From Antedon mediterranea (lineage: Eukaryota > Echinodermata > Crinoidea > Comatulida > Antedonidae), in the NCBI RefSeq assembly GCF_964355755.1, contig NC_092680.1, forward strand, positions 20,065,001-20,129,000: a DNA stretch of 64,000 nt. Direction: 5' to 3'. The notes below the pieces were generated by a model that worked only from the letters and a program-made list of their open reading frames with translations, ran no database searches and was not told where the DNA came from. A program made the position numbers and the translations under genes. The number at the start of each line of letters is the position of its first letter. Position 1 is the first letter of the stretch. Below are positions 24,601 through 38,177 of this stretch, piece by piece.

Positions 24601-27600
24601 GATGTAATTATGAAAAACTTGAGTGCTACTTTTATAGTATTCATTTTGAAAATTAATTAAAGACAATAAATCTTTAACCGGAGAAAAGTTTACCCAGATG
24701 TTGCAAATAGAACATAAACAAAGGAGAAAATTAATTTAAGAAGCGACTGTGGCAAAAGATGTTATACTTATTACGAATTAATTTTTAAAAAAATGTAAAC
24801 ATATATGTTTAGGACCACCGTAGCCCACCACCAATCAATACAAATAGTCACCTACTTAAATCTATCAGGCGGGTGGACAGTTTGTGAGGTTGTTTCTTTA
24901 TCTTCTGGCTCAGTGTCATAATCTAAAAAGCTATCATCGCTAAGTTCATCTTGGTTATAATGTATGATCTGATTTTCTTGTTGGTCAACATCTTGGCTTT
25001 GTTCCTCAATCTGTTCCTGAAATACAGAATGTCGCCCCCTATCGATTGCTTCTTCGGGGAGGCTTACTTTTTGCGGTTGCGCATGTGCATCGTGTGTTAT
25101 TACAGGATATTCCATTTTGTGTACACAAGGCTTCTCTTTCTCATGCACTATCCTGTTATCTGCTAATTTAGAACGATTTACTTCCTGCACAAATACCTTA
25201 ACATAATAGTATATTTATAGTTTTTTGTTTGTTATTTTGACGCTACATCGATTTAATTCATGTAAGAGTTGAAGAGAAAAGAAAGTATATATAGTTAATA
25301 AAAGACATGCCAACGATCCATGGGCATAATCGGAGACAACAATTGAACTTGGCTCTACTACTGCGTCACATGCCAAATTCATTCTTTTAAACGAGGAAAG
25401 AAATTATACTATGTAAACAATTGTACTGTATCTTGTGTTAATTTTAAATCGCTTGTTGGATCAAAAAAGTATATAAACAGAAACAAACTGAACGTGACCT
25501 GGGATTTTTCCGATTTTTTTTCCATTAATTTTCGAACAATAAATATGTTTTAACATTTATAAGGAGATGTAACTTTAAATTCAAACAAATACTTTGACTT
25601 TACTTTTAAATACATATGAATAAATTAGATAGTAGTAATAGAGCTTCATACAATCGTATTTTATCAATGTAATATATTTGATCAGATTTACATACATTAA
25701 ATTAATGTTAATGACAAACGTACCGATGGTGTCTGCTTTCTATTATTGTCACGCGCGCGTCCATTATTAGTTATGGAACGCCGATGAGCAATCACACCTC
25801 CAAATTTTTCCCTTAACATTCTCTGAAGCGTTGAAAATTTCTCAGAACCAATTCCTTCTGGAACTTTCCTACAAAGTGAAAACCAATTTTCATTTTATAA
25901 AAAAATCATAACGAGTTTTGTATTCAATCGTCTATAGATACGATTGACCAAGTTTGCTTAAAATTGGATAGGTACAAAGCGTCTTTGAGAAGAAACCAAT
26001 TTTAAATATAAAAAGTTAAAAATAAACCTTATACTTCTGAAAAAAATAATCGGATAAATTCGACATGCATTTGTATATTGTATTATATTAATTATATACT
26101 ATATTTTAAATACTACCAATCGAATTGGTAATAATTTGCCGTCACGTGTTTGGGATATTTGCAATACAAATATTACGCTGTATTTCATAAAGATAGTTAC
26201 TCATTGATTTGAACAAGTAAAATATTTGTCTGTTCATGCTCCATTTAAATCCAACCATGAAGAAATAATCTCCATGATCCAACGAACGGACTGACAATGA
26301 TTATTATAAGTTTGCATGACATCTCTTGTAGGATTGAAAGTTGATGCTAAACTATTGGATACTGTAAAGCAACTGTTATTCTTGTTTGGCGTTGTAAATG
26401 TATTTTTTCCAAAAAATTGCCAATTTTCGACCCTTATAATTTTAATTCACATAACAGGTTAATATATGATAATAAATAACGTGCACACGGTAGACCAACT
26501 AATAATTACTCTTCTTTCATAACTTTTACACCTCCCTTCTCATCGCCTTAATTACATCCCTCCCGGCCCCTCATCATTTATCAGAAATTTATCAAATACA
26601 ATAAAAATATTAATCCGATTGTTAACTTCACTTAGCATCCCACTCTATTCATAATAGTAACCAAATGACGTCATCCGGTTTGATTCACTTTGAAATAAAT
26701 CACTGAAACGAAAATGACCTATCCAACCATGATTGTTCATCCACACATGTCCCATACATGTTAATAGACAGATCGAGAATATTTTTACTGAATCTACAAT
26801 ATATTACATTACATTAGACAGTATAAAGTGTAATGTTTGACCTAATTAAAATTCTTTCCAGTTCCATAGTTTAACTTTTAATCGTTAATGGTATTTATAA
26901 AAATACATACATTATCGGAAAAATAATTATGATACACGCAATCACAGGTTATTATTATCACCTCTGAGCATTTCAATTTTCCTTCTTTTAAGCATTATTA
27001 AAATATAATATCTTACCTTGAATTGAATATATCTTGAAAACTAACATGCTTAGCTGCAGAAGATATCGGCCTAGTTGGCGTCGTTTGATGATCCCGTTGA
27101 GGAACTTCTGTCAATGCTTTTCTATTGCTCAGACGTTTGTTTGAATGTTTTGGTATCTGTTGCATGTCTTGTTCGGTACAATGATTACTAACTCTCCTTT
27201 TCTTTTTCCTATCATTTTGTCTTTTTTCAATTTCATTTACAACTATACACTCTTCTTCTTGATTAATTGATTTGCATTTAGATCGTGTTGGTATGTCTGT
27301 ATTTTTGTTGGGTTTTCTTACGTTTGTATTAAGTTTCTTATATTCTCGTGGTTCGCGCATCTGTAATGTGTGTTCAGATGACACTTCGTCACGCGTGATG
27401 TCATAATCAGAATGTGTCTCACCATTATAATCACTGCATTCTGATTCACTGTCTAAATCAGGGGCTAAAGACGTACCAGATTTTATAAAATATAAATCTT
27501 CTGAACAATCACTGTCGCCATGGTTACCATTCTCTAGAATATCAAGACCGTGTGAACGTGGGTCTACGTAGGTTATGGTGTTAAAGTCAGATTTATTTAA

Positions 27601-28485
27601 ATCTTCCGACTCACTTTCTACATGCCCTATTATTATCAAAGGACATGATAGAGCTGTATCAACATATTCTGTATGATTATCAATCTTTGAATTAACCGAA
27701 GCCTGAATCAAATTGTTATCTTGTTTCATTTCGTTTGATCTTCTTGGCCTGCACGTTCTTACTTGTTCTCTTGAGTTAGGCTCATTTGTTCGAGATCGCG
27801 AACATGAACTACTGCGTCCTCTGTTTCCAGGCGTAGTGTTCGGTTTTCTTCGTGTTTCGCGATGTTCATGCATGCTATCACAATTCTGTGTGTTCTTATC
27901 GTATAATTGATCGGTTTGATCATTTTCACTATTACTAGTTTCGTCATCCTGGTCAATATAATTCCGGTTCTTGTGATTTGTTTTTGTGTGGTAAACGTCC
28001 TTTTCTGTTCTTTTATTTTGTTTCTGATTCTTATCAATCGATTCAAATCTCAATTCCTCTGTCTGCCATAATGTCCTTTCATCTGCCGTAGAAAAACATC
28101 TAGGCACAGATTTCGAACGTGTGTTTTTATTGTTTACTTTACTTTCAGAAGATAGCTTTCTAGTCCTAGCAGGAGCTGGGCCTTCATATAAAGTTTGCCT
28201 TCTTTGATATCCTGCATGCGTGTCAGACGTAAATAACTGTTTATGACTTTTTCCTCCCTTAGTATTCCTTATCGATGGATTGACTGTGCAGGTAATCTTT
28301 CGCGTCTGAGCAGTAGACTGCTTTTCAACAGACCACGCTGGATTCTCACTCACGCTATTTATCTTCAGTTTAGAGCCCCTGCTGAGATCAGGTGTTGATT
28401 TTGCCATATCTGTAGTCATGCTCGCTTCAAACAGCTTTCTCAAATCTTTTATACTGCGACGTTGGTCCGTTGGTAGTTGCGACAT
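18677..28485 (-). CDS. Type II DH-PH-SH3 protein with a long disordered N terminus, gene B
   Basis: Exons: 28485-27017, 25868-25724, 25184-24856, 24578-24373, 24059-24023, 22395-22356, 22140-21971, 21855-21706, 21556-21412, 21290-21087, 20761-20583, 20429-20238, 19507-19437, 19149-19048, 18876-18677; phases agree throughout. Exon 1 encodes about 490 Ser/Arg/Asn-rich residues, probably disordered, starting MSQLPTDQRRSIKDLRKLFE and ending KHVSFQDIFNSR. The DH runs from EFVDFVSKCLEDLNALNSRY and GEYRRLFARIPKLIQFLDE to LLKQPCYFLQQLNLYIK and ANVVRLAHDLTQNMN. The PH has KLVIFERVVMVINEK, YYKLIDCANKNFVEVEK, YYVCWEPS and closes FEIWRKHL. The SH3 has RPKYKIVEHFL, GDEVEITEK, WVRAVHL, GWIPKSCL, then a basic tail. 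DH-PH-SH3 order is known from ephexins, DBS and relatives; which orthologue this is I cannot say. It is the most complete type II member, and gene A2 matches its exon pattern. Confidence 0.87.
23176..23262 (-). repeat. tRNA-like unit followed by a T-run
   Basis: On the minus strand TGGCGTAACGG fits the A box and GGTTCGAACCT the B box, followed by a run of seven T residues that would end Pol III transcription. The T-arm does not pair well, so this is a tRNA pseudogene or SINE head. Confidence 0.5.
23363..23592 (+). mobile_element. tRNA-derived SINE with (ATTCA)n tail
   Basis: The head contains TTAGCTCAGACGGACTGAGC (D arm and A box), an anticodon-like arm with loop TTAACAA, and GGTTCGAACTG (B box), resembling a tRNA-Val(AAC) with a broken T stem. 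A unique body of about 150 bp follows. It ends in ATTCAATTCAATTCA at about 23575-23590. Head, body and simple tail together are the structure of a SINE. Confidence 0.65.
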
Positions 28486-29681
28486 TGTCGTATCGCATGG
28501 AAACGGTCAAGACGTAGTTTATCAAACACTTGTGCGTGTTGAAATGACAGAATCTACAGAATTCCCAAAACCATCTTACCGTCTTATTATTTTCGCCTCG
28601 TTAACCGCCAACGAGCAAACTAACTAGCTGTTTTCACGATCTCCGATCATCCGAGTAGAACGTATTCACATGGATGTACACTGCCTGTGTCAGCAGCACA
28701 AATTAAGCACAAAACCGTGTACTAATAATCTAATACAATCACTTTGGTATCAAAATAAACCATTAGCGACGTGATATCACTAACTATCTCTTTATGTTAT
28801 TCTTAAGGTTGACAGATATAGCGTAGTTAGTTTTAATTAGTTTAGTTCTAATTTAATTTGAAATATAATTGTAGCATGAACGTATACCTACCACACTATT
28901 TTAGTAGGTCTACCGTTAATGATAAATACCTGGATAAAAATAATATCCTGGATTTATATAGCGCCTAATGTTGTGAAACCTCTAAGTGCTGAAAATTATT
29001 ACTCCAGTCATTTTTGATCAAACACCTATTTAAACATACTCCCATAATGCAGCTTGTAGTAGCGCAAAGTTGTGTCTTGATCTAACCGGGTACCTATTTA
29101 TACACCTGGGTGGAGAGAGGCAAACCAAAAAAAAAATCAATTCAATAATATAAATGCACGGAAACAGATTTGGCTAATAGTAAAAATGTAACAATGTTTT
29201 GATATTGTATAGAATATTATAGCTATGTATCAAATCCCTCTGTTCACAATTCTTATGTTGTCCTAAATTCCATATTTTTTACGCGACTGAACGATTTGGA
29301 GCACAACAAACAATGGCCCTGACAAAGAAAAACAGGCGTCAACTGTTTTTAAAAGAAAAAAAAACATAAATAAAAATTGATCTTGAAATAAGAATGTTCC
29401 ATTTCTATTTTGTTGATTTCCAAAAATATGTGTATCGTTGTAAATAGTTCATTTAGCGTATGAGCCATGCGCAGTGTGCGTAATACAATACCGTTGGAGT
29501 ATGTTCCTTGTTTATTTGAACTATACTGATAATCGTTGATGCGTGAGTGGGTATTGTGCATTGATCTATTATAGTTATAATACAAACTTTATTAAAGTCC
29601 CCTAAAAGTTCAATGCATACAATAAGCAAACGTTTTTGTTATACTTGTTAGTTAGCTTCTATTATTCTACGGGTACATATC
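28486..29681. promoter_or_regulatory. Divergent intergenic region between genes B and C
   Basis: The start codons of gene B (minus) and gene C (plus) face away from each other across 1.2 kb, so this interval must hold both 5' regions and possibly shared control elements. It is mostly AT-rich with short G+C-richer parts near each start. I recognise no specific binding site. Confidence 0.5.
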
Positions 29682-32600
29682 ATGGCGGAAAAGGTAAAAC
29701 CCGCCGTTAAACCAAAACCACGGGTTCGTCCGAAATCTACAGGTTATGTGGTTGTACCTGTAAAACCGAAACAACCGCAAACTGGAAGTAAATTCGACGT
29801 ATACAATTCACCAACATCTAAAGGAGGTAAACCATATGCTAAAATTTCATGTACACGACCTTATGAAAACGGTGACGGTGTACCAGTAATCTCGAATTAC
29901 CAGAAAGAAGGGAAAAGTGAGTATTTCTATTTGTATTTGTACTTTTGGCAGGTTCGTACGTAGGCCTACATTGGTTCAGATTAGCAACCCTCTCGCCAGC
30001 CGCCCTCCCCCCACCCTCCTCCTTCTCGGTTAAGAAGGTGCAGCTATGCTAAGACAAGTTTAAAGAAGAATAATTGATGTTTTGTTTCATTTCCATTCCT
30101 GCACGCTATATTGAAGCAGTTTTGTAGTAATTTGAACATAATGCATGCGATTTTCTTCGTATGCTGATGAAAATTATATAAATAGATAGTCTTACTAACC
30201 TGGGGTTAGTAAGGCTATAATCTCCGATACTAGCTATATAAATATGCCTGCAAACTATCATATATCTAGCCGTAATGACAATGTATTGCTATGGTATTGA
30301 TTTATGAAATATTCTATTCTAGATCATAGTACAGTCTTGACTTATTATACTCAAAACTATAAATAGTTACGCAGTAAATTTAATTTATAGATCATTGTTC
30401 TTTAGTTTTGGATTTGATATCTTTTTGCTGCTTTTTAAACTACATATAAACTACTTATAATAAACCTTTTTCGTAAGCGAATTATATAGTGTCGTCACGT
30501 GATAATGGTATGTAGACCCAAGTATAAGTACTTCAAGCATACAGTGTTGGTCACACGCTTTTACATAAAGCCCACAATGCTTCAATTACCTATTTTAACC
30601 AGGGATAATAACAACTCCCTGTTTTAACTTTTTCAAAAGTACAGAAATGTTTCCTCGAATGCAATATCCGGGTAGACTTAATTAGATGTTAGGTGCAGTA
30701 TACAACCGAATAAACGAATGCAACCGAATACAACCGAATAATGTAATGTTATATACCGTACAAAATTAGTTAACGAGAATTATATTAACGAGTTATTACC
30801 AAACCACACTGTACTATATAATAGGCCTAGTATACAAACAAAAAAAATATAGGCCTACAAATAATGTTTATGAGATATCACAAAAAATTTTAAGTGAAAA
30901 TGTATATCCTACAGTTCATCTTTCACCAAATGAAATTATTTGTATTAGGCCTATTAGGCCTACGCGAATATAAAACATTCATTTTTACTACTTTACTACT
31001 TTATTACTCATTCTGAAAGCATTTGTTTCATGTTATTGTCTTAATGATACATATTTATAATAAAAAATGCATATTTTATTGAATTTAATTATAAACAATT
31101 TTTAAATAATTTTCAGAGCCGATAGACATTCCAAAAAGGTAAATTTCTGTTGTTTTCTATAGAATTGCTATTGTAAGTGATCTGATCATAAAACAGACCT
31201 TACCATGATTACAAAATTGATAATGACGATGTATGGTATGGACCGTGCATCAGAAGATTGTTGTTGATGATGGTGAAGATGTCATTATATGATTTTAGAG
31301 GTGTTTACCACATGTTGGTCCTCAACATTCACTAATGTACATACATCTGTGTGAGAAGTTGAATAAATAAAATAAATTATAACAAAATAATAGTGGAATA
31401 AGTTGATGATTCTTTTGAACATGATCGTAATATAACATCTAATTTTTTAAATTCAGCCCTGTATCGCCAAAAGGGAATGTGAATTCTATACAACAAAAGG
31501 TAAGACCAACTGATTTATAAGTTGAACATTAATATACAAATAATGTATTGGGTTATGTATGTGGGCATACTCAGGAACTAGCAGAATGTGTATACATAAT
31601 AATAAACACGGTTGTCATATAAACTATTATGTCAAGAGGTATTCATACTATTTTTAACTTTATAAACAAAATTTATCAATATAGTCCTCCAGGGAAGAGT
31701 GAAAATAATAACAATCACGCATTTTTGTTGATTTATAACATTTCTACTATTGGACAAAAAAAAATAAGTATAGATGATAGTGAAATAAAAATGTAATTAG
31801 CTATAGCCACGGTAAACATAGAACTGAACCAAAGAGTACATAGTGCGTAACGTAACCCACACTAATAACTAAATTCATGTTCCTATGCTTCACGGCTGTA
31901 CGAAATGTGGCATACATGTATTACACATGAAATAGAAATCATAAACCTGGAGTAAGCTTGCCGTTGTTTTACTATAATTTTATTCATTGTTTTGTAGCTT
32001 GTGATGGCTATGAGAAATGTCAACCCGGTTCCTCAAGCAAGTTTCACTTACGACTCTAGACAAGGAACAAATCAAGCAAAATGGCGAAAAGAAGACATTT
32101 ATTATGAACAGGAGACAATAGATAATGAGTTTCGTTTGACTTTTTATTGTTGTGTTTTTAAAAATGCAATGTAGACTAACTGTAACTTGTAAAGAACAAT
32201 ACACATGTCAACTAAACCCAGATCAACAGAAACTTGTTTGGATTTATTTTCAGACATTTTAGTTTAATAGTCTATCCGTCAAATTTACATATTTGCTAAT
32301 AGTCTTCTTTTTCTTTAAAAGTTCAATTAATTGAAGTTCATAATCAGTATGCAACATATTTCCTATTTCTAATGAGTCAAGCTGTTTGTTTCATTGACAA
32401 AATAATGTTGTTATTTTGTCCATGCTTTATTCTAAACGTAGTCAATTATAATGTTATGGTGGTGAATGTAAATTTGACGAGAAGAGAAGATTATGTACTT
32501 TTCCATGTAATGTATACTTTTCAACAATACACATACATAATCTAGGCCTTGTGCGAATGTACAGAGTAACCCAGCGAAGTGAGTTTCACTATCGTTCGTC

Positions 32601-35600
32601 GTTTATTCACATAAACAGTTTCAATTTATATACAAATTTATATATACTTATTTCTATATAGAATTTATGACGATGTTCCTTCTGAAGAAATCGAGGAAAA
32701 TTACGAAAATTTTGAGACAAATTCTGGTAAGAATGAGATTTTAAAAAGCAATTCACCACCACATCAATATTATAATAATATTGATAACCAGACTATCGGT
32801 AAATAGGATTAATTAGTTTTATCTTAATGTTCATAAAATATAATCACTCAGTCAACACTGATCCATTATATATTTTGTTTATTCTACTAAAGGTGTCTCT
32901 CGGCGACAATCTCCGGGAAGGTATATAAAGGTAAGTAAGGATCATTTATTCATGTCTTAGTAACATATATAAGTAATTATAAATAATGTGCTTAAATAGA
33001 TCAAAAGGTTTCCATCAGAGACACGACCGTAATTATCTTTTATCGGTACTGTAGGCCTATCTATACATTTCTCGAGTATTATAGGAATACTCAAGGAAGC
33101 AGCCTTAGATGTGTTTTACATGTATCATCTTATCATAGACTATGCAGTAACCTAACCTTACATGATACAGGGTCCCAAATGATCACCAATTGCTGGATAG
33201 ATCACCTTATTAAATATGGTTCAAATTAAAAGTAAAATAAATAAATACAGAGACAACAAAAGAGATGCATATATTACCAATATAATAGGTAATCATTGAG
33301 TATAGTGAATAGACAAATAAGCAAATCATATACAACAATTAAAAAAAAAGAGTAAACGTTTCTTTTTAATGTTTTCAGGAATGTAGAGATTTTTATGAAC
33401 GAGTGAAATGGACATATGAGTATATAAAGGAAACAAGAGAAAAGTACGAAAAAGATCAAGTACTGAGAGACGTACTTTTTCCCGGAGAACTAAAAATGTT
33501 CAATCATTTGGATGAAATTGAAGTTGCTCTATTCAGGTATAGTAAATACACATGTAGGAAAGACATTAACTTCATTTATTTTGACACGCGCCGCCACGCA
33601 ACGCAATACATTGTACAACCAGCCGATTTTCAATACTGTACGACACACGACTAGAAGCGTAATAACCAAACCCTAAATAATATTCAACCTCACTCCTAAA
33701 TATTACTTGGATTTCATTCACTTTTATCGCAAAAAACAAGCAAAACATTAATAAAATCAAAGTCAACATAATAAAATGGAATAGGAAGTTAAAGAAAAGA
33801 TTCGCTTTACATCTAAAACAAATATAAAAGGCAAGAAAAGACCAAACAAGTGCTAAATACCTATGCTAGTTAGTCAACCCAGAACAGAGCACAGAAATAA
33901 AAAACAAGACCAACAGCCATAAGACGCGTGCTAAAACGCATAGTGATACCGGACCGACAGACAGACCGACAGACCGACCGACATAGTGAACTATAGAGTC
34001 GCGCCAACGCGACTAAAAAATGCATTCTACAATTAAAGCATCTACTACACATTTACACATATTTTCAACATCAAAATTATTTTAAAATTAAGTCCTGTGA
34101 GTACTAAGTACATCCGGGGACTGTGGTACTACAGTAATATATATAGAACTGTGTAGTATGGGGTACCGTGGGGTAGTGTTGATTTAGTATGGATCAGTTA
34201 CAGTTCAGGCAATCCAACAACACAATGCTCCGGAGATAAAAGTGTCTATCTGTTGCTGCGCGCGACACGTACAATGCCACGCCTCTTGACAGACACTGCG
34301 CGCCGAGGAGAATATGTACATAGTACGGTACTGCTGGAATTTGTCGCAGCCAGACATAAAATCAAAGAACTGTTACGAATTCCTATCTTGGCAAGGCAAG
34401 CTCAGTGTACTGTACGATAATAACTGTGCCTTCGCCTGTGATTAGTTAAAATCAAATATTCTAATTTAGATATGTAGATGTGAACTAAGCTGTTTTCATG
34501 TTATCGTATAAATCATATAACTCTAAAAACTTAATTCTACACTTTAGCTTTAAAGAACATTTGGCAGTGGCAGTCGATGATATTTTCAAAGTATTTCACT
34601 TGTTGAAAGATTGGCTAGAGAAAGGCCACTTCCACTGCTTTGAATCTTACTATCTGAACCTCGATATACAACAGAATTTGGTTTCATTCGTCAAGTAAGA
34701 TATTAATTTGGTTACTTTACACTGTGTATATACCATATTTATTTAGCACTCTTTTCAGGACTGACATGTAATAATCCAACTTTCGACGATAACTCTATAC
34801 TGTAATTTTTTTATTGAATCATTTTAATATTTAAAAAAATTTTACATTGGCATTTTTCAATCTGTGTTTTTACAGTACTTTTTCCTGTTTTTTTTAACAT
34901 TGGCCTATCCAACAGTATTTTAACATTGGCCAATATCGTTTTTCACACATGTATACAATATAGCCTTTGTAGCATAGTTTATAATCTAACCGTTACCTAC
35001 CTTATATAATACACGCACCACATAAGCTTAAATGATACATTAAATGTAAGTTACTTTAAAGGTGTAGAATACAACTAAGAATAGGCCTATAAACTGTTTT
35101 ATTGCTTAAAACGTTTTAATTTTTCTTAAGGGAAACCCGTCCAGCCTTCCATCAGGTATTACAACGTAGGAATACCCGATTGAAAGAATTTTCATTTAAC
35201 GATCTTGAATCACGATTTGAAGATCCCAAGACATGGTTTGGTACATTAGCATTGCATCTACAGGTGTGTGACGTAATCTCATTGATCATTTAAGGCTGCT
35301 TCCACTATGCAAATGTATTTTTACTGGAATTAATTCTTCGCGGCCTTTGATTGGCTGTGCATTGTTTCTCTTTACAAAAGTGGATGGATACGCATGCGTA
35401 TAAACAATGCTTTTTTCAAATGAAATGTATAGTAAAAACAATGTTATTACTGTAAAAAAGTGTTTTGCAATTGTGGCCTAATATATAGTGTATCAGCTAT
35501 AGTAGGCCTACATGGCCTTGGCCACAAAATAACGATTTTTTTTCTTATATATATAAAGAAATTAAAGCAAGCACAGGCACGTTCTTGTGGTAACGAGGCA

Positions 35601-38177
35601 AGCCGAATAGAGTATGAAGCACGCAAATTATTACAGATAACACAAGAAAGATTGTTAGAAGAATATGAAAAGAAAAAGAAGAGTCACGTTTACCATTCCT
35701 CAACAATTGTTGGACGGATACAATTAAAAAAGAACGATCATGGACTCATTGGTCAAGAAGTAAAGTAGCATATCTAATATTTATTAAAACACGAATACAT
35801 TTAAATTGAAATACTTGTAGTATATAATACCATACTCTTTAGTCACATGAAATGTAACGCTGAAGCTTAATGTCTGCGATTAGGACGCACGTGAGCGTAC
35901 GCGAATCTATTGACCAATCACGACGCGATGGATTAACCGAGCAGTCGCTTGCGATTGGTTAACTCACTTGCGTTGCTTCTACGTCATTACGTTACGTCAA
36001 AGTAGGAACAAAGCTTACTGCATATAGGGGGATTGTACGTATATTAAAAAAGCGGGACATATAAATATTGTTGTCAATAATTTGTCAATAGTTTTTAATT
36101 TATTCATTAGATCATAACTAACATTACTCTCACCTTCTACGTTTTTGACAGGCTGCAATAATAGTGGCTGAAGATTACACTACAATACAGGGCATTGTAT
36201 TAAACGTACGTATGTCGAAGAAATCGCAATACGGCAGAAGTGCTTATTCTGGAAACAAAGTTTACTTGGTGGTATTTGAAAAAGTCGTTCTTCTGACAAC
36301 AATGGAAGAAAACAAGAAAGGGTGAATAAACATGTTATTGAAATCTAATATAATTCTTTTTTGGCTAATTGAACTACTTTAAAGTTTGCTTTTTTCATAA
36401 GAAACCGTTATATGTTTCTGTTGATTGCCAACGATAATTTTAATATGGAACAATTTAAACTGGTAATTTAAAAATTGTCCACCTTCTACAAAATCATATT
36501 TCAGGATTTTCTCTATCAATAAAAACTATATTGTCTCCATTGATTAAACTGTAAACTATTTATTTCGTCTCTTTATTCGGAGTTACTGTACCTCTTTACT
36601 TTTTGTTTTTTCTTTACAAATGGAATTACAGACAACGCACATACCAGTTATTGGAATGCTGTAACAGAAACTACGTCGATTTTGAGAGACTGCCACTTAA
36701 AGCGTCTCCACATCAACATACGTTTATCCTGTACTTCTACAAGCTCATTGATTCGTCAGCCACCATCTATACAACTACACAATACGTGTTGGCTCCAATT
36801 GGCAACGAAGTCACTAATGTGTGAGTAGGCCTACTTTTATCATTTCTTTAATATACACATTTTGATTTATGTCTCTGTCATAAATAAGATATATCCATTA
36901 ATAAAGATATGTTTAGAAATAAAAAAATAAGTTGACCACATGATTTGAACACTTGGTTGGGACATTTTCTGTGTTATTGGTTATTGATATAATGATAATA
37001 GTACATTTCTCACAATCATGGCGATGAGCACACATCATAAACTGTTGACGGAACATGACGTATTTTGGGAGCCTTTAGTACACATCATTTGTACAAAACA
37101 TAATGATTTTGTGTTAATGTTTTAGTTCTCTGATGACTGACTGGGAAAAAGCAATAAGAGTTTCAGAACGTGGTACATTTGAAGCATGGAGTAAGTATAT
37201 GACATTAAAAACACATTATGTAAAAACAATTAATTTAAAACACTTACAGCTAAGCTATAACATTGTGAGTTCAAATATAATACATATGAAACGCCATGTG
37301 TGCCAAAATAGTTATCGTTTTACTAATTTCGGGCTAGAACCTAGAATACATAGGCCTACACACACTACATGTATACAAAACATACAATTACAAATTCCTT
37401 ATTTTGCTTAACATAGTATACTATCTATCTTTATTCATACAGACAGGCCGAAATACCTGATACGTAAATGTTACACTGATCAAGAAACAGGAGTAACGTT
37501 TTATGATGGAGATGAAGTTGAGGTGATTGAAGAAACTGATGACAAAGGTAAGTGACAAATAATGATGACGTTGAAAGATAATGAAGATTAAAAATAATGT
37601 TGATAAAGATTATTGCAATGACGATTGCAATAATAGCATCACATGACGTTATGTCATCCGTTACTAATTGCTTAAACATTTTCTGTTTCTCTGAAGCTTT
37701 TACCAGTTCAAAGTTCATGTTGTCATCTCTTCCTTCATCTTTTTGCATCCTTGGTTGCTATTTTGTGACTATTTTATTCCATCTATTTTCAGTTAGTATT
37801 GTGTGTCCTATCCATCTCCATTTAATTTTGTTCTAAAATGTCTTTAACTTGGGTTATGTTTCTTATTATTGTATATTGAGTGTTGTCGTTTAGTTTAGTT
37901 CTTCCTTCCATTGGTCATTGAGGTCTTTTCACATCGACAACAACGTATTTAGTATTGTACACATTTACTATTTCTAGATACAGGCATGTGTCACGTGGAG
38001 AGATTACGTGACAAATGTGACGGTTGGATACCCAGAAAAATAGGAAGACAGGTAGAAAACGAATTCAAGACAGCAGCAGCTTTAAGGTTGAAACAAAGAA
38101 CAAAGAGAGAAAGAGAACGTGATCCGGACTCAAAGAAGAAAAGAGGGCTGGAACGAAGGAAGTCGAATGTATTTTAG
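29682..38177 (+). CDS. Type I DH-PH-SH3 protein (Rho exchange-factor-like), gene C
   Basis: Exons: 29682-29916, 31117-31138, 31457-31499, 31998-about 32120, 32662-32726 (or to 32798), 32893-32930, 33379-33536, 34548-34694, 35131-35263, 35559-35759, 36152-36321, 36632-36820, 37126-37190, 37443-37547, 37984-38177. From 33379 on, exon lengths 158, 147, 133, 201, 170, 65 and 105 equal those of gene A1. The N terminus is basic and proline-rich (MAEKVKPAVKPKPRVRPK). The DH-like part includes GELKMFNHLDEIEVALFR and SYYLNLDIQQNLVSFVK. The PH-like part includes KVYLVVFEKVVLLTTMEEN and YQLLECCNRNYVDFERLP. The SH3 includes RPKYLIRKCYTDQETGVTF, GDEVEVIEETDD and GWIPRKIG, with a Lys/Arg-rich tail (KRERERDPDSKKKRG). 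The 3' border of the fourth exon is unclear: no good GT lies where the frame needs it. Genes A1 and C are close paralogues on opposite strands. Confidence 0.82.
33885..34022. repeat. Dispersed repeat with (GACC/GACA)n core, copy 1
   Basis: The sequence around a GACC/GACA run, including the short palindrome AGTCGCG...CGCGACT, matches the reverse complement of 53595-53745, including an ACAAGnCCA...GCGTGCT segment and an AGTG..GTCGCG segment. It lies in a DH intron of gene C. Confidence 0.55.
34200..34330. other. CpG-rich intronic block in gene C
   Basis: A G+C-richer stretch (GCGCGCGACACG, GACACTGCGCGCCGAGGA) stands out inside the intron between DH exons. There is no open frame or RNA fold I can support. 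Confidence 0.3.
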
